Assembly (NCBI GenBank): GCA_025766275.1
Contig: JAFKAC010000103.1
Location: 62,001 to 126,000 of the forward strand
Reading direction: 5' to 3'
DNA: 64,000 bases
DNA from: Lactarius indigo
Lineage: Eukaryota; Basidiomycota; Agaricomycetes; Russulales; Russulaceae
The notes below the pieces were generated by a model. The model had not been told where the DNA came from and ran no database searches. It worked only from the letters and a program-made list of their open reading frames with translations. Below are positions 51,571 through 62,559 of the stretch, piece after piece (positions within the stretch are counted from its first letter, which is position 1; the number at the start of each line of letters is the position of its first letter). Made by a program: the position numbers and the translations under genes.

Positions 51571-54121
51571 ATGGCCGATGCGACAACTATCGACCCATCT
51601 GTCCAGTCCAAACAGACAAGTAAGACAAGAGCTGGTCGACAAAAGGCCGCAAAGGTGGACGGCGTACCTTCAAAACCAACAGAGGGAGAAATCCCACCTG
51701 CCGCACCTCCACCGGTAGCCGTAGCTCCAAAGAAGCGAGGCCGAAAACCCAAGCAGACGGCAACAGTAACTGACAACCTGCCACCCCAAAAAAATGCCAT
51801 CGCCGTCGCCATCGCCGATGACAAATGTGGTGCTGCTGGTCAGCCAGCGGGCGACACAGTCAGCGGAACAGGCGCACCTCCACTGGCAGCCGCAGTCCCA
51901 AAGAAGCGAGGACGAAAGCCCAAGCAGACAGCAGCAGTGGCAGACAACCCGCCGCTCCCAAAAGATGCCATCACTGGCACTGGTGATAATGGCGGGGTTG
52001 CTGACCAGCCAGCAGGTAATACAGTCAGTGCGACAACGAAGGTACCCGGACCTATGCGTGACCCATTGCCACTTCGAGAAGGTAGGAACACCCACCCTGG
52101 CCGGAGGGATGGCGTCCAACCGACTCCTCATCGATCCTCTCAACAGGTCGCAACAGAGCGCAGCCACAAGCAGCTGGAACTTGAGGAAAAGCTACGCATA
52201 GCAGAAGAAGCGAAAGATATGCTGGCACAGATGGAGCTTGAGGACGAGAGGTTTGAGGAGGGCATTGAGGAGGAATGTCGTCAGACACACAAACATCATC
52301 AACAACGGGAAGCACTTACAATCGAGGAGAGCGACGAAGAGATCCAAGGAATAGATGAGGTTGATGAAACCGAGGATGACAACAACGAGGACGATGATGA
52401 TGATGAGGGCGATGATGAGGACGAAGGTACCGGCAAAGCAAAGGTGAGCCCACATCCAAATACCGAGGATGGCGTTGATCACTTACCAGCAAGTCAGGGT
52501 AAAGCGAAACGTAAAGCCGGCAAGGCATTGAGGACCGAATTCCGCAAAGAGATCAATGTTAAGGCAGCAGCACTACGGGGTGCAAGAGGGCAGAAAAACG
52601 CAAAGCCGAAGGATGGGATGGCGAGGTAAGTTCAAGTTCTGATGCGGACGGCGCAACCCTCATCAATACGAACTTACGTTTGTTGACAGGTTCTCACCTG
52701 CGGACCTTAACCCCACACAGCACACTACGGCTGGAGTCGCCGGCACAAAGACAACTATGGGCCGTGTCATCAGTGAAGTCGCCATTGGTGGCCTGGATGA
52801 CACTGACATCGAGGTCGTACGTCCAATCGCATTCGGGCCAATTTATTCCCAACACCAACCGCCGACAATCCCACCTGGTGGCCCTGGCCTACAGCTACAG
52901 CACAATCACAACCGGAGGAACAATGTACGTCCTTTGCGCCTCCTTACAACGGACTCAGGAGTACTCACGCTCAGTGAACAGCTTGCTGGCCTTGCTTCCC
53001 GCGCAATCGCCGAGTTCTTGGAAGACAAGAACGACGTAGATACAAATCACAGGCCCTACGTCGCACAGACCAAGCTGAAGATCAGGGCCGCTGTTCAGCC
53101 CCAATACGGAAATCCGTCAATGGGTCTCACTAACGCTCTTGGTCCTGAACATTTTGTTCTTCAGCGTACTTGGGCTAAAGTCTTCCTTCCGAGCCTTATG
53201 TATCAGTTCTTTATTTCAACAGGCCCTTTTCAAGACTTTATCAACAATTCCTCCCCCTTTGTTGCTCTCGTACAAGAGGCGTTCAATGCCATGCATCCCA
53301 ACGTTTCGTATACAGTAGCCGCTGGTGATGCCATTGTAACAACGGTGAGTTATGCTCGTATTCTTGGCACCCCGCAGACTGAAGTGCCCTACCCTATCAG
53401 TCATTCGAACGACTCAAATCCAAGCGCTCTTTGATAGCCTCTGAGGCTCTCAAGCACGTCAAGAAGTACTTTGAAGGCGATAGGTTCAAAGACAGACCAG
53501 AAGACGTCAAGAGCCATGTGTGGTGGGCCCTTCGTCCAGATGGTCTGGCTTACCAGGCATCCCCGACTCCGATCGACTGTCCTTTCGATCGCAAGAGTCC
53601 TGAATACATCGTGAGTGAACAACGGCTTTATCTTTCCCGTTAACGAACGCTTCTCCAGCCCCCAAAGGGGAGATATCAGTCCGATTTTATTGTCCCTGTC
53701 ATAAGGAAGTACATCGCGCTGGCTGAGGGGTCCGCCATCCTTCCACAACTTGGTGCAGAGAACCCACCCATAGGCTTGTATATCGTTGTCCTTGTTGCCG
53801 TGAGTCTCAATCCTTCCCTTTTTCTTGTGGCCTCCAAAGTAATCTTATTCATAGGTCGAACGTGCGTTCAAGACATTTGTTAAAGGTACATTTAAGGATC
53901 CACCGCAGTTCTCAAACGAGAACACCTGGCGCTCCATAAATGACTTCCGTGCAAGTCTCCTCCGCCTTGACACCGAGCGCTGGGACCGAATTTTGGGTGC
54001 GCTTGGGGCCTCAGACGTGCTTGGTGCCGATCCAGACGCGGGCTTATCTACACTTTCTGCTTATCGAGGGGACTTGCTGAGCTTCACCAGCCCAATGAAA
54101 GGATCAGGCAACTGGAAGTGA
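51571..54121 (+). CDS. Plavaka-associated second gene, AT-hook protein with a DUF6532-like C-terminus, 775 aa
   Basis: Five exons join in phase: 51571-52625, 52690-53344, 53401-53610, 53659-53799, 53855-54121. I chose ATG 51571 (MADATTIDPSV) over 51439 because the latter would leave only 14 bp to the divergent transposase start. The N-terminal half is basic with two AT-hook-like KKRGRKPKQ motifs, then a coiled-coil and an acidic run (DNNEDDDDDEGDDEDEG). The C-terminal half has LASRAIAEFLED, SLIASEALKHVKKYF, YQSDFIVPVIRKYI, PPIGLYIVVLVAVERAFK and RLDTERWDRIL, a layout I associate with the second ORF of agaric Plavaka-like elements (DUF6532 from memory, not searched). It looks intact. DNA-binding partner of the transposase is a plausible role. 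Confidence 0.65.
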
Positions 54122-54595
54122 CTTCAGTGCGAGTGTGCAGGCTGACTTAAATGTATATAGATTACAATCGATCGTTACTACATGAGCTTTGATGAAACAG
54201 AGTAGTTTGAAGCACACTGCGAAGTTTTTGATTGACGGGCGTATGACCTCACGTCCGCCTCAGCTTGATGCGCATGTTGTGGCAGGTCCGGGCCCGTCAG
54301 TCAACACCGCCGGCAATTCCCTAGCTCTCCCACTCGTCCTCACTCGCTCTCCCATTCTCACCGTCTCGATTCTAAACACCCACGATCCACCGCTTGCGCG
54401 ACCACCGACACTGTCACCAGGAGGACAGGCACCACTCTTTGTGGTTACACCGAACATCTCAAACAGAAAATCGCCTTGCGCGATGCCATTCTCAAACACC
54501 GTATTCCTATTTCTGTCTCCTTCCAATTACCCCAGGCCTGGTACGTCCTGGTACGTCGTCTTTCTCCTTCTTAAGCTTCTTACCCTGACATTTCG

Positions 54596-55892
54596 TTGAC
54601 TATAGGCGGCAGCTCCCCTCCCAAAGGTTATCCCTATGTTCCTCCGGAACCGCACATGATTCCAACTGGGTATCCTCCCATGCCTCCATATTATCCCGCT
54701 CCTCCACACATGCGCCTTGCCCGGGTTACAAGCCTCACTTGTACCCAATGTTCCAGCATCCCCCGCAGCCCATTCCGTCGCAACACCTTCCTCCCGCTCA
54801 GTCCGTGCCCCGTCCTATGTCTTCTAATGGACCCGTACCGGACATCAAGGGAGGGGATCCTGGTTTCCATGACATGTCAAATTCTCGGGTATGTCCCTTG
54901 GCATGTAGCGTCGATCTCATCACCCTATTAACCTTTACGCTAGGCGCTCGCGAAGAATGGCTCCGGTGTTGCTCCAGATATCGTCCAAGATCTCAAGCTC
55001 GGACCCCAGCCTCTCAACAAGGATGATATCGCAGTTGGTTCGCACGGCCTCATATCAGGATGTGACAGCATAGCGGCCAAGTCAGCTTTCCCGCATGATG
55101 CTAACAAATGGGTGCTCGTCCCCATGCGCCGCGACAGTGTCGCCTTGTCACCAAGCGCTCCTGGTCCTACGCACACGTTTTCAGCCTTCTTGCCGAAAGA
55201 CCGCGATATGGTGCAACACATCGTGTACATCTACTTTGAACGCCTCAACTTCCATCGGCCTGTCTTTTTACGCCATGAATTCGAGTTGACCCTTGCTCAG
55301 CTTTACGCAGGCGAGTCGCAGCAACACGATCCAGGTTTTCTGTGCTCTGTCTATCTCATATTTGCCCTCAGCACCCTTTCCAAGCTCAACCACCACGTGT
55401 ATGAGCTTGATAGCGAAGCTAAAAACAAGGCCAACGCTGGTGGAACTCCATCTTTGGCCAACGTCAATGTCAAGACCCTCATACCGCCTGACTGGCCCGA
55501 TCATGAGGACTTCTTCCAGCGTGCCCTCTCCATCAAACCCGAGCTTCGTGTCACGATCTGCAGCTTGCAGGCACTCATTCTTCTGCACTGGTACTTGTAT
55601 ACTAAGGTGCGCAGACCCGGTTAGCAGTCACTTCGTGGGTTTCTAATTTGGTCTGGTCGTCTAGCGTCAAGGTCGCACGCTTTGGCGCCTTGTTGGAAGC
55701 ATGATGCGCCTTGGCATCAAACTTAGGCTCAATCACGATCCGACCATGCAAACCATCTTCAATGAGTCAGAGTGCCAGCTTCGCATCCGCCTCTGGGGAA
55801 TCGTGCTCGTACACGACCACGGCACGTACTCGGACGCCAACTTGCCATTACGCCACACGACACAAACATCCTCCCCGCCCTTCTGCTGGTGA
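54596..55892 (+). pseudogene. Fungal-specific transcription factor fragment
   Basis: Middle-homology domain of a Zn2Cys6-type regulator: IVYIYFERLNFHRPVFLRHE, GFLCSVYLIFALSTLSKL, FFQRALSIKPELRVTICSLQ, LLHWYLYTK joined by an intron to RQGRTLWRLVGSMMRLGIKL, then LRIRLWGIVLVHDHGT. Introns at about 54890-54942 and 55605-55664 have GT/AG borders. The preceding part is Pro/Tyr-rich. A one-base loss near 54712 breaks the frame between PPYYPAPPHM and GYKPHLYPMF, no zinc cluster is recognised upstream, and the C-terminus stops inside the domain. So it is a broken gene. Confidence 0.7.
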
Positions 55893-56249
55893 TTAGAGGA
55901 GTTGGAAACGGTTTATGCGATAGTAGATACCACTAATACTAATAAGACAACGTGCTAGTGAGTTGATGGCTTCGTTGAACGAAGAAAAATATGGAATTGT
56001 CATTGGCATACGATAGCGCCACAGTGACACATAAGCCAATTAATAGGTTTTCAGGTTTCAGTATGTTTTAGCCGTTTTAGGGGTTTTTCCCGCACTAATC
56101 TCGAATAGGTTTTTACAAAAATCATGATAAGTTGTCGGGATTTGAGGTTTTTGCTGTTTTTCACGGTTTTATGCGGTTATTTATGGTTTTTCGTGGGAAA
56201 AAACCCCCAAAAACAAATCTTTGTAAGTACTGATGGAAATGTCACTGGC
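55893..56249. other. AT-rich spacer
   Basis: Contains TTTTTC/GGTTTT-rich strings but no gene that I can support. Confidence 0.5.
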
Positions 56250-56560
56250 AGGTTCACGGGCACACGTCAAATGACCAAATCTCCCCAAGTCCTCATTTTA
56301 ATTCAACGACGATCTTCCATTATTAGTATTAATCTTATTTACGGCACTGTACGAAGAAGTGCTAGGTTTACGGGCACAGGTCAAATGGTCATACCCTTGA
56401 TCATATCATATCGAAGAAGGATTCGAAATTTGAGGGATCCCCAAAGGTAGGAGTCGGCATAAGTTTACTCAGGACAGCCCTGGCTCCTAGTTTTGAACTA
56501 AGATTCTGTAGGTTCACGGGCATAGGTTGATGATCAAATCTCTCTGGCAAGTCCCAGCTT
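56250..56560 (+). promoter_or_regulatory. Upstream repeat modules of small gene E1, three copies
   Basis: GGTTCACGGGCACACGTCAA begins at 56251; variants begin near 56365 (GGTTTACGGGCACAGGTCAA) and 56511 (GGTTCACGGGCATAGGT). Copies 1 and 3 continue into a CAAATCT block and CAAGTCC; copy 2 has diverged there. The same module occurs upstream of paralogue E2 in the same orientation relative to the gene. Confidence 0.65.
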
Positions 56561-56658
56561 CTGTTCTGCGAATATATTCCGTTATCGCGATGTCTCCGAC
56601 AGCTGTCCGTGCTACTTTCAGTCACGAGTGTGTTATTGTGCTACACCCTCAGGATCCA

Positions 56659-56665
56659 TATAAAA
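56659..56665 (+). promoter_or_regulatory. TATA box of E1
   Basis: TATAAAA followed by TCTGGTTC, 138 bp before the ATG. E2 has TATAAAG followed by TCTGGTTC at 136 bp. Confidence 0.7.
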
Positions 56666-56796
56666 TCTGGTTCCCGGTAGAATCTAGCAGATTCTGAAGC
56701 AGATTACTTTTTTCCTCTAATTGTACGTGCTCTCGACATTCTCCTAGTCAACCTTCTGGTGACTGGCATCCCGCAGGCATCCTTATACCTCACACG

Positions 56797-57129
56797 ATGT
56801 CTTCACCCGTCGTATTCTCTGGAAGAATGTCTGCTGACAAGTATATGGATGGCGAGAATCTGTTTGTCAGTTTTCCCCTCGGCATTGCAAATGGAAACAT
56901 TGCGCATGTGCTCGGGACCTGGACTCAGGACTCATTCGGCAATAAAAAGGCCCCAATTACCATGGTTGGTTACACATGTAGATTCATCACCGACACCGAA
57001 TTCTTCATTCTCAAGGAGGGGGAATTTTACCGCTTAAAGGTCGATATATTAGGCGAGAAGCTCGAAGTCCATTTGAGTCACAGAGACGAGCCGAGCTCTA
57101 AACGAAGCACTCTTCATGAGCTCAAATGA
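56797..57129 (+). CDS. Small protein E1 (110 aa), unrecognised family
   Basis: Single-exon gene, ATG 56797 to TGA. Its paralogue E2 (60834-61181) shares roughly 60 percent of residues, including SADKYMD/SADYYMD, GENLFVSFP, GIANGN, AHVLGTWT, NKKAP, EFFILKEG and DEPSSKRST. Paired conservation and open frames show it is a real coding sequence. There is no signal peptide, membrane helix or cysteine pattern (one Cys). The alternating polar/hydrophobic pattern (FVSF, YTCRFIT, FYRLKVDI, KLEVHL) suggests a small beta-rich protein. I do not recognise the family and assign no function. Promoter modules and TATA are shared with E2. Confidence 0.7.
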   Translation: MSSPVVFSGRMSADKYMDGENLFVSFPLGIANGNIAHVLGTWTQDSFGNKKAPITMVGYTCRFITDTEFFILKEGEFYRLKVDILGEKLEVHLSHRDEPSSKRSTLHELK

Positions 57130-59230
57130 GTCTGGCAACATCTCAAAGGTACTCACGGTTTTAAAATTCTTGGGCCGACTTCGTTGCTGATAAACCCTTA
57201 GTTCTCATTTTACAATTACCTAGTACAGTCATCTACCTGTCCTTGAAACGATCAAATCGAGAGAGCCTGGTATTTGGTGAAATTTAAGACTACAGGAATT
57301 CTCCAGACGTTGAAAGGTTGGCGCTGCAAGACAAGTACTGGCGCACTGGCGCAAATTAAGGACGACCCATCGATGATGGTTAGTAATCTGTGTGAGTTCG
57401 AAGGTGGTGCGTGATTTCTCACAAATGGAGGGGAAAGGTCTACCTGATCGAGCCTAGTCACTCGATGGCTAGGAGCTATGGTGAAAGTTCTCGACTGTAT
57501 GAGCCCCCTCCCTTGTCGGAAGATGAGATCGATAAAAGACTGAGCGTGCCGAAGCGTGACAGGATTGAGCCGTGCATGTAAACACGAATCCCGGCACCAC
57601 TAAGTGAGGCGGCCAACGCGCAATGAGCCCGTGCAAGGGCCCGTTTATAGACTCAGTCACTTGAAGACAACCAGACCTAGAACTGAGCGCTGAACGTTGA
57701 ACGTTGAACGCTGGGTCGTGCTTGGCCATTTTTTCGGCCTGATGTTTCGCAGTTTTTAGTTCCCACACCCATACTCACACTGTCGTAGGTGTTAAACCAG
57801 CCAGTCTATCCGCCTCCGACATCGTCATTTTCCGGTAGCGTGCAGCACCCAGCACCAGCACAGGCGCACGAGCTTTCGGTCCCGTCCGCCTGGCAGACAC
57901 AATAATAGGCAAGGGAAAGTGCGATTTTTTTCGGATCCCCATGTTATCATGGCATCTCTCAGCTCAACATCTTCACAGTCACCTCGTTCATCGGAAATAC
58001 GCCCTCTGCCCTTCCATCAGTACTTACTCGCTAGCCGGGCCATTGATCCATTCGATCTAGTCTCCGCCGCTCGACCCACCACACGAAGACGCGACGACCC
58101 AAGACTCCCACCCCTTTGCGTAGCTACCGGGGTGGTGGGAGTAATGTTGTTTATATGAACTTCAAGACGAGACTATAGGCAGGTGTAACGCAAGGGCATA
58201 GGGTAGCGATTAGTAACAAAGGAGGGGCCATCTGGATGGAAGCGGTCTGAGACCCGCACCTTCAAACATAAAACAGATGAGATAAAAGCATGCGCGCAAC
58301 GAAAATATCCAAAGAAAAGAAAAGAAAAATGAGCGTACCGCCTACGTGATTTAGTTCAAGCGTACCAACTCCCTTGACCAAGTCCCCAGTATCCCGAAGG
58401 GAAAGTGTTGTGGCATAACGCCGATCCCAGCGGAGGTCTTACCCACAGCGTGAGATGCGACGAGCCTGCGTCTGCCTTGGCAACCTCAGTTTCCAGAGCA
58501 GTCCTCAGGTGGAGTGTGCGGAGCGCCTGCAAGTTCAGTAATAGCGAGCTGACCTGCTTGTGTGTAGCGAGACCTAGATAAGTGCATGGTGATCAGTCAG
58601 AACTAGGTCCCGGTGGTGCGGAGGACAGCTGCGCGCCCTCGAGCCCCGCCCATGTACTTGCTAGACCGACCAACAGCTTCCGACAGGCACACACGCCTAC
58701 ATCGACGCAGGCCATCGAACAGTGTGCTCGCGCACTGCGTGGCGTCATGCGGTGGAGCTGGTAGCAGGGAGCGAGCGCGGTTGCAGTTCCTGGGCTGCCG
58801 TCAAGCATGGCAAGGCGGTGGGTGGGACATCGTCTCCCAGGGATGGTGCGGGCTGCATGAGATGCATGCGCGCGTGCTGCAAGAAAGTTGTTGAAGAACG
58901 CATAGGCCGGTGTGAGGCGCATGGACGTGCCAGGTGCCGTAGCAAGTAGCTCCGTGTCGAAAGCCTGCAGCGTCGCGCTGACAGCATGCTCATCGAGTGG
59001 AGCAACAGCTTCTGCCAACCTAAATCGAGCTTTCACCTTTGAATTTTTAAGTTTGTGAACCGCGATGCAAGTCAACACAGGAGTTATCGGAGCAAAGAGT
59101 AGGAGCAAGCAAGCTGGTTCCAGTCTTCCCCATAACTAGTGACTTGACGGTGCTAAATACATACTTGGCGACGTCATCAAAGGACAAAGCGATGACAAAC
59201 CGGCAACGAGAATCGAGGCTTTGATGCCTT
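57130..59230. other. No confident gene
   Basis: Holds GAACGTT micro-repeats near 57692-57712 and a GC-rich stretch 58600-59000 where several overlapping ORFs on both strands (up to 171 codons) lack domains. A 79-codon ORF at 57919-58158 is unrecognised. Confidence 0.4.
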
Positions 59231-59289
59231 GAGCTATTCCCGAAAGGCTTTGCGGTATCTGGAACGGTACCGGAACGAGAACTTGAGCC

Positions 59290-59880
59290 CGCAGTGCTCG
59301 TTCAGGTACCTTGCCGCTGAAGAGGATGGTCTGTGGAGCATCGTCGACGAGCGCGAAGAGGGTATTGCGCGTGATTTAGCCGAGGTACACTCTCGAGATG
59401 GACTTCTCATACTTATCGAGTACCATTTCTTCGATCGGGAATGAGAACGTCCGGCCAAGAAGACTTGCGGGCGAACAGACATCGGCATGAACTCTCGCGA
59501 TTTGCACGTTCTCTTGTAACTCTGGTTAGATTGACAAACGCGTGCACGGAGCCAGCAAGGTAGTCTGAGCTAGGCGAAATGCGGTGGACGAGCAGATGTA
59601 TATGACCAGAAGACGTTCCCAAAGGTCAAGAAAGTAGTAGGCCTCGTCCGAGTGACGAGGAACAACCTGTCAGGTGGAAAGTCGATACACCGAATAAATC
59701 CGTCGCTTCCTCTGTCTTGAGAGTCTCGGAGACGTGATGATTTTGCTGTTTTAAAGTGAAGATTTTGTCACCGTGCAACTCTACTTGGTGGCCGCATAGA
59801 AATAAATGAATGTACTAGAAGAAGCAGAGCGACAGCCTAAGGCTACTGACTGCCGAGATCAAGCACGAAAAAGGTCCTGA
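59290..59880 (-). pseudogene. Hexokinase pseudogene B
   Basis: Pieces on the minus strand: TFFVLDLG (ALDLGG-like, near 59851-59875), VELHGDKIFTLKQQNHHVSE with TLKTEEA (near 59700-59790), then GRTFSFPIEEM joined directly to VLDKYEKSISRVYLG, a stop codon, and ITRNTLFALVDDAPQTIL (59310-59460). The junction is the same as in pseudogene A, so both derive from one already deleted copy or were made by the same event. Flanks are also shared. Confidence 0.7.
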
Positions 59881-60149
59881 TGTTATAACACCACGGGCGA
59901 AGTATGACGAGGTTGGAACCGGTACCCAGCTTCAGTACCATCTCATGATCCGCACGCCAGTGACAAATGCGAATGTAGGACCGAAATTGTGTGGTGAATA
60001 GAAAGCACTCAGTTACGCAAGGAAATACCATATTTGATGGACATACTCACTCAGCCCTAGATCGAATGGTATGTGAAAGTGATGTCACGGAAATGGGAAC
60101 ACTTACATATAACTGGAAGAAGAGAGCCGGTCTTGTTCTGTATCCCTCC

Positions 60150-60780
60150 GGATGACTGGAACAGTGGATATTGCGGAGTAACTCGGATCTAGTCCGAATC
60201 AGTCATAATACTCCTCTCGCTCCAACGGACGGGAGGGGCTATCAATAAATGCATCGTCATGGTGGAGTCTGCCAATGGTCACTGCGGGCTTTTCACAATG
60301 TAATCCAATTCAGTCGGCTATTTCACGAAATCTGATAGGTCATATTTTTGAAACTGAATTGTAAAATTCCCACAGTGAGTACTAGTTCGAATGTGCCGAC
60401 CACCATTCGCTCTTTTCCACCCGTGTATCAACTAAACAGTAACAGCGCAACATCGTGTGTTCGCTTGAGGCCGCAGCGCGGTTACTGGGTGCATTGGTGG
60501 TGACGAGGGACGGCGCATGATCGGTCGAATGAAGGCTCCAACAGTGTTCCTTCTGGCTCCCACGCCGGGCCGGGTAAGGGTGACCACCGGCCTTACAGCA
60601 GGCGAAGTGAAGGTCCACACACGAACATGGTTTGTCTCGACTTTTCAATATGCACGTAGTTTCAAACAGAATACAAACAAGGCTTATCTCAAATTCGATC
60701 ATATCAAGGACATGTGAACGACTGTACTAGGCTTTTAACTATGGAATGAGCCCTAGGGGTTGCTTGTGAGCGAAAGTTAG
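60150..60780. other. Duplicated flank, no gene
   Basis: Parts resemble 39600-39880 next to hexokinase pseudogene A. No coding sequence supported. Confidence 0.4.
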
Positions 60781-60833
60781 CCCAAGAAATACTTAAACGT
60801 TACCGGTTACCACTTGTATCACCAAACTCCAAC

Positions 60834-61181
60834 TCAGATCTTGGAAATAGTGCTCCGCTTGGAGGAAGGCTCGTCCCTTTCGTTCACCAAAAGGACATCA
60901 AGCTTGTCGCCTGATACATTGGCCTTGAGGCGATAATAAGCCCCCTCCTTGATAACGTAGAACTCCTTGTCGGTGACGAATTGACAGGTGTAGTTGACCA
61001 GGGTGAGCGGTGCTTTTTTGGTGCCATTTGCAGCTTCGGTCCAAGTTCCAAGCACGTGCGCAGTGTTTCCATTTGCGATGCCAGTTGGAAAACTGACATA
61101 CAGATTCTCATTGTCCATATAATAGTCGGCAGACAGTTTTCCGTAGTATATGACGGGGGAAAGTTCGCCGGGGGAACCCAT
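60834..61181 (-). CDS. Small protein E2 (115 aa), paralogue of E1
   Basis: ATG at 61181 (MGSPGELSPV) to stop at 60834, single exon. Aligns with E1 over its full length: KLSADYYMDNENLYVSFP, GIANGNTAHVLGTWTE, KKAPLTLVNYTCQFVT, EFYVIKEGAYYRLKA, DEPSSKRST. Upstream it keeps the same TATA context and a longer repeat array. Family and function unknown; probably cytosolic since no signal sequence is seen. Confidence 0.7.
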   Translation of the reverse strand: MGSPGELSPVIYYGKLSADYYMDNENLYVSFPTGIANGNTAHVLGTWTEAANGTKKAPLTLVNYTCQFVTDKEFYVIKEGAYYRLKANVSGDKLDVLLVNERDEPSSKRSTISKI

Positions 61182-61310
61182 TGTGCGTGATAAGTTGATG
61201 TAGAAATGCCTGCAGGATGCCCGTCACTCGAAGAGAAACCAAGAGAATGTCGAGAGCACGTACGATTAGAGGTAGGAAGTGTTCTGCCTTTCATCCCATT
61301 AAGAACCAGA

Positions 61311-61317
61311 CTTTATA
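61311..61317 (-). promoter_or_regulatory. TATA box of E2
   Basis: Sense TATAAAG then TCTGGTTC, 136 bp before the ATG. Confidence 0.7.
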
Positions 61318-61404
61318 CTAACCCAGAGGGTGTATCACGTGTATGGAATAGACAGCCATTGGAGGCGTCAGGATATCAGAAGGTCTTTGTGGAATCAAAA
61401 TGGG

Positions 61405-62095
61405 GATAGAAATGTGATCACTTGACCCACGTGCATGAACCTAGCATTTCTTTGCTTAGTACTACCGTAGGGATCAGACTCTTGCCGATAATTGATGGTC
61501 TCCACTGAAGTGGAGTGGGGGACTTCTCGGAGAGATGTCATGATCATTTGACTTGTGTACGCAAATCGAAGCGGGGACTTACCCAAGGACTCGCCTCAGA
61601 GGTATAGTCACGGTCATTGGGTCAGTGGCATTCGACCTGTCTGTGTGGACCTAGCATGTCTTTTCTTATATACTTCTTCATACTATCATCATACTGATGA
61701 TGGACTCGGAAGGTCGTCAACTCTTTGTTGAACAGAACGGGGATACCAGAGAGATACAAGATGGTCTTCATCGGATCTAAGTGGAGACTTTCCAGAAAGA
61801 TATGATCATTTGACGTGTACGCGTGAACCTAGCATATCGTCACTCAGTGCAAGCTGGGAACCAGAATCAACACTGCCGTGATTGTGTCACTAGTCAATCA
61901 AAGCGACGACTTGCCAAAGAGACATCATCGTTTGACGTGTGCGCGTGGACCTAGGATTTCTTCACCCAGTGCAGGCCGGGAACCAGAATCAATGTTGCCA
62001 TGATCACGTTATTGATGACAGGTCTTAGTTAATCAAAGTGGGGACTTGCCAAAGACGTAATCATTTGACGTGTGCATATGAACTTCCTGCTAAGT
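61405..62095 (-). promoter_or_regulatory. Upstream repeat modules of E2, five to six copies
   Basis: Units recur near 61412-61445, 61514-61570, 61575-61660 (weak), 61785-61835, 61910-61955 and 62040-62085. In E2 sense the core reads GTTCACGCGTACACGTCAAA then TGATCAT, TCTCT, GCAAGTC. Spacing is about 100-135 bp. Same core and orientation as in the E1 array. Confidence 0.65.
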
Positions 62096-62540
62096 ACTAG
62101 TAGGGAGCAGACTCAGACTGGTAATGGAAGGTCTTCGTTGTTCATTGGCACTTGCTGTACACCATGGGAACCACCGGAGATCATGGAGCAGCGTGTCACA
62201 CGGGCACATAGATCCACTTGCCGCCACCGCTTGCACTGTTGCACGTTGCACTAGAGCCGAGAAAGAGTTCGACGGTAACGTCAGCGAGCGCACCGGCAAG
62301 CGGAATAAGCGATAGCCCGAACGCACCTGTTTCCGGGGGTGTTACGTCGCGGTGTACATACATTGTCCCTTAGTTGTTTATAGACTGCCACAACTGAGGG
62401 ATGTTCCAGTTTGACAATGCGGGCTGCAGGTGGACCCACCGCAGTAAGGTTTCCGATTTATGAATGTGCTCACGCAACAGTGGCGCCCCATAAATACAAG
62501 ATATGGAAGAAATATACAGATCATGTTGAGAATCCCGTCA
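62096..62540. other. No gene recognised
   Basis: Spacer between the E2 array and the RhoGAP remnant. Confidence 0.5.
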
Positions 62541-62559
62541 TTCTATTGTGCGAGCTTAT

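Noticed and set aside
40000..56250. Terminal inverted repeats of the Plavaka element
   Set aside because: The GGGTTTTCCGG-rich and GGTTTTT-rich stretches on either side are similar only loosely and in direct orientation; no credible ends were found.
57919..58158. 79-codon ORF as a small host gene
   Set aside because: No relative in the window, no motif and no supporting context.
58593..59108. 171-codon minus-strand ORF in a GC-rich stretch
   Set aside because: Overlapping ORFs on both strands, no recognisable motif and no paralogue in the window.
61405..62095. CRISPR-like repeat-spacer array
   Set aside because: Units are degenerate, spacing varies, the genome is eukaryotic, and the same module lies upstream of a paralogous gene.
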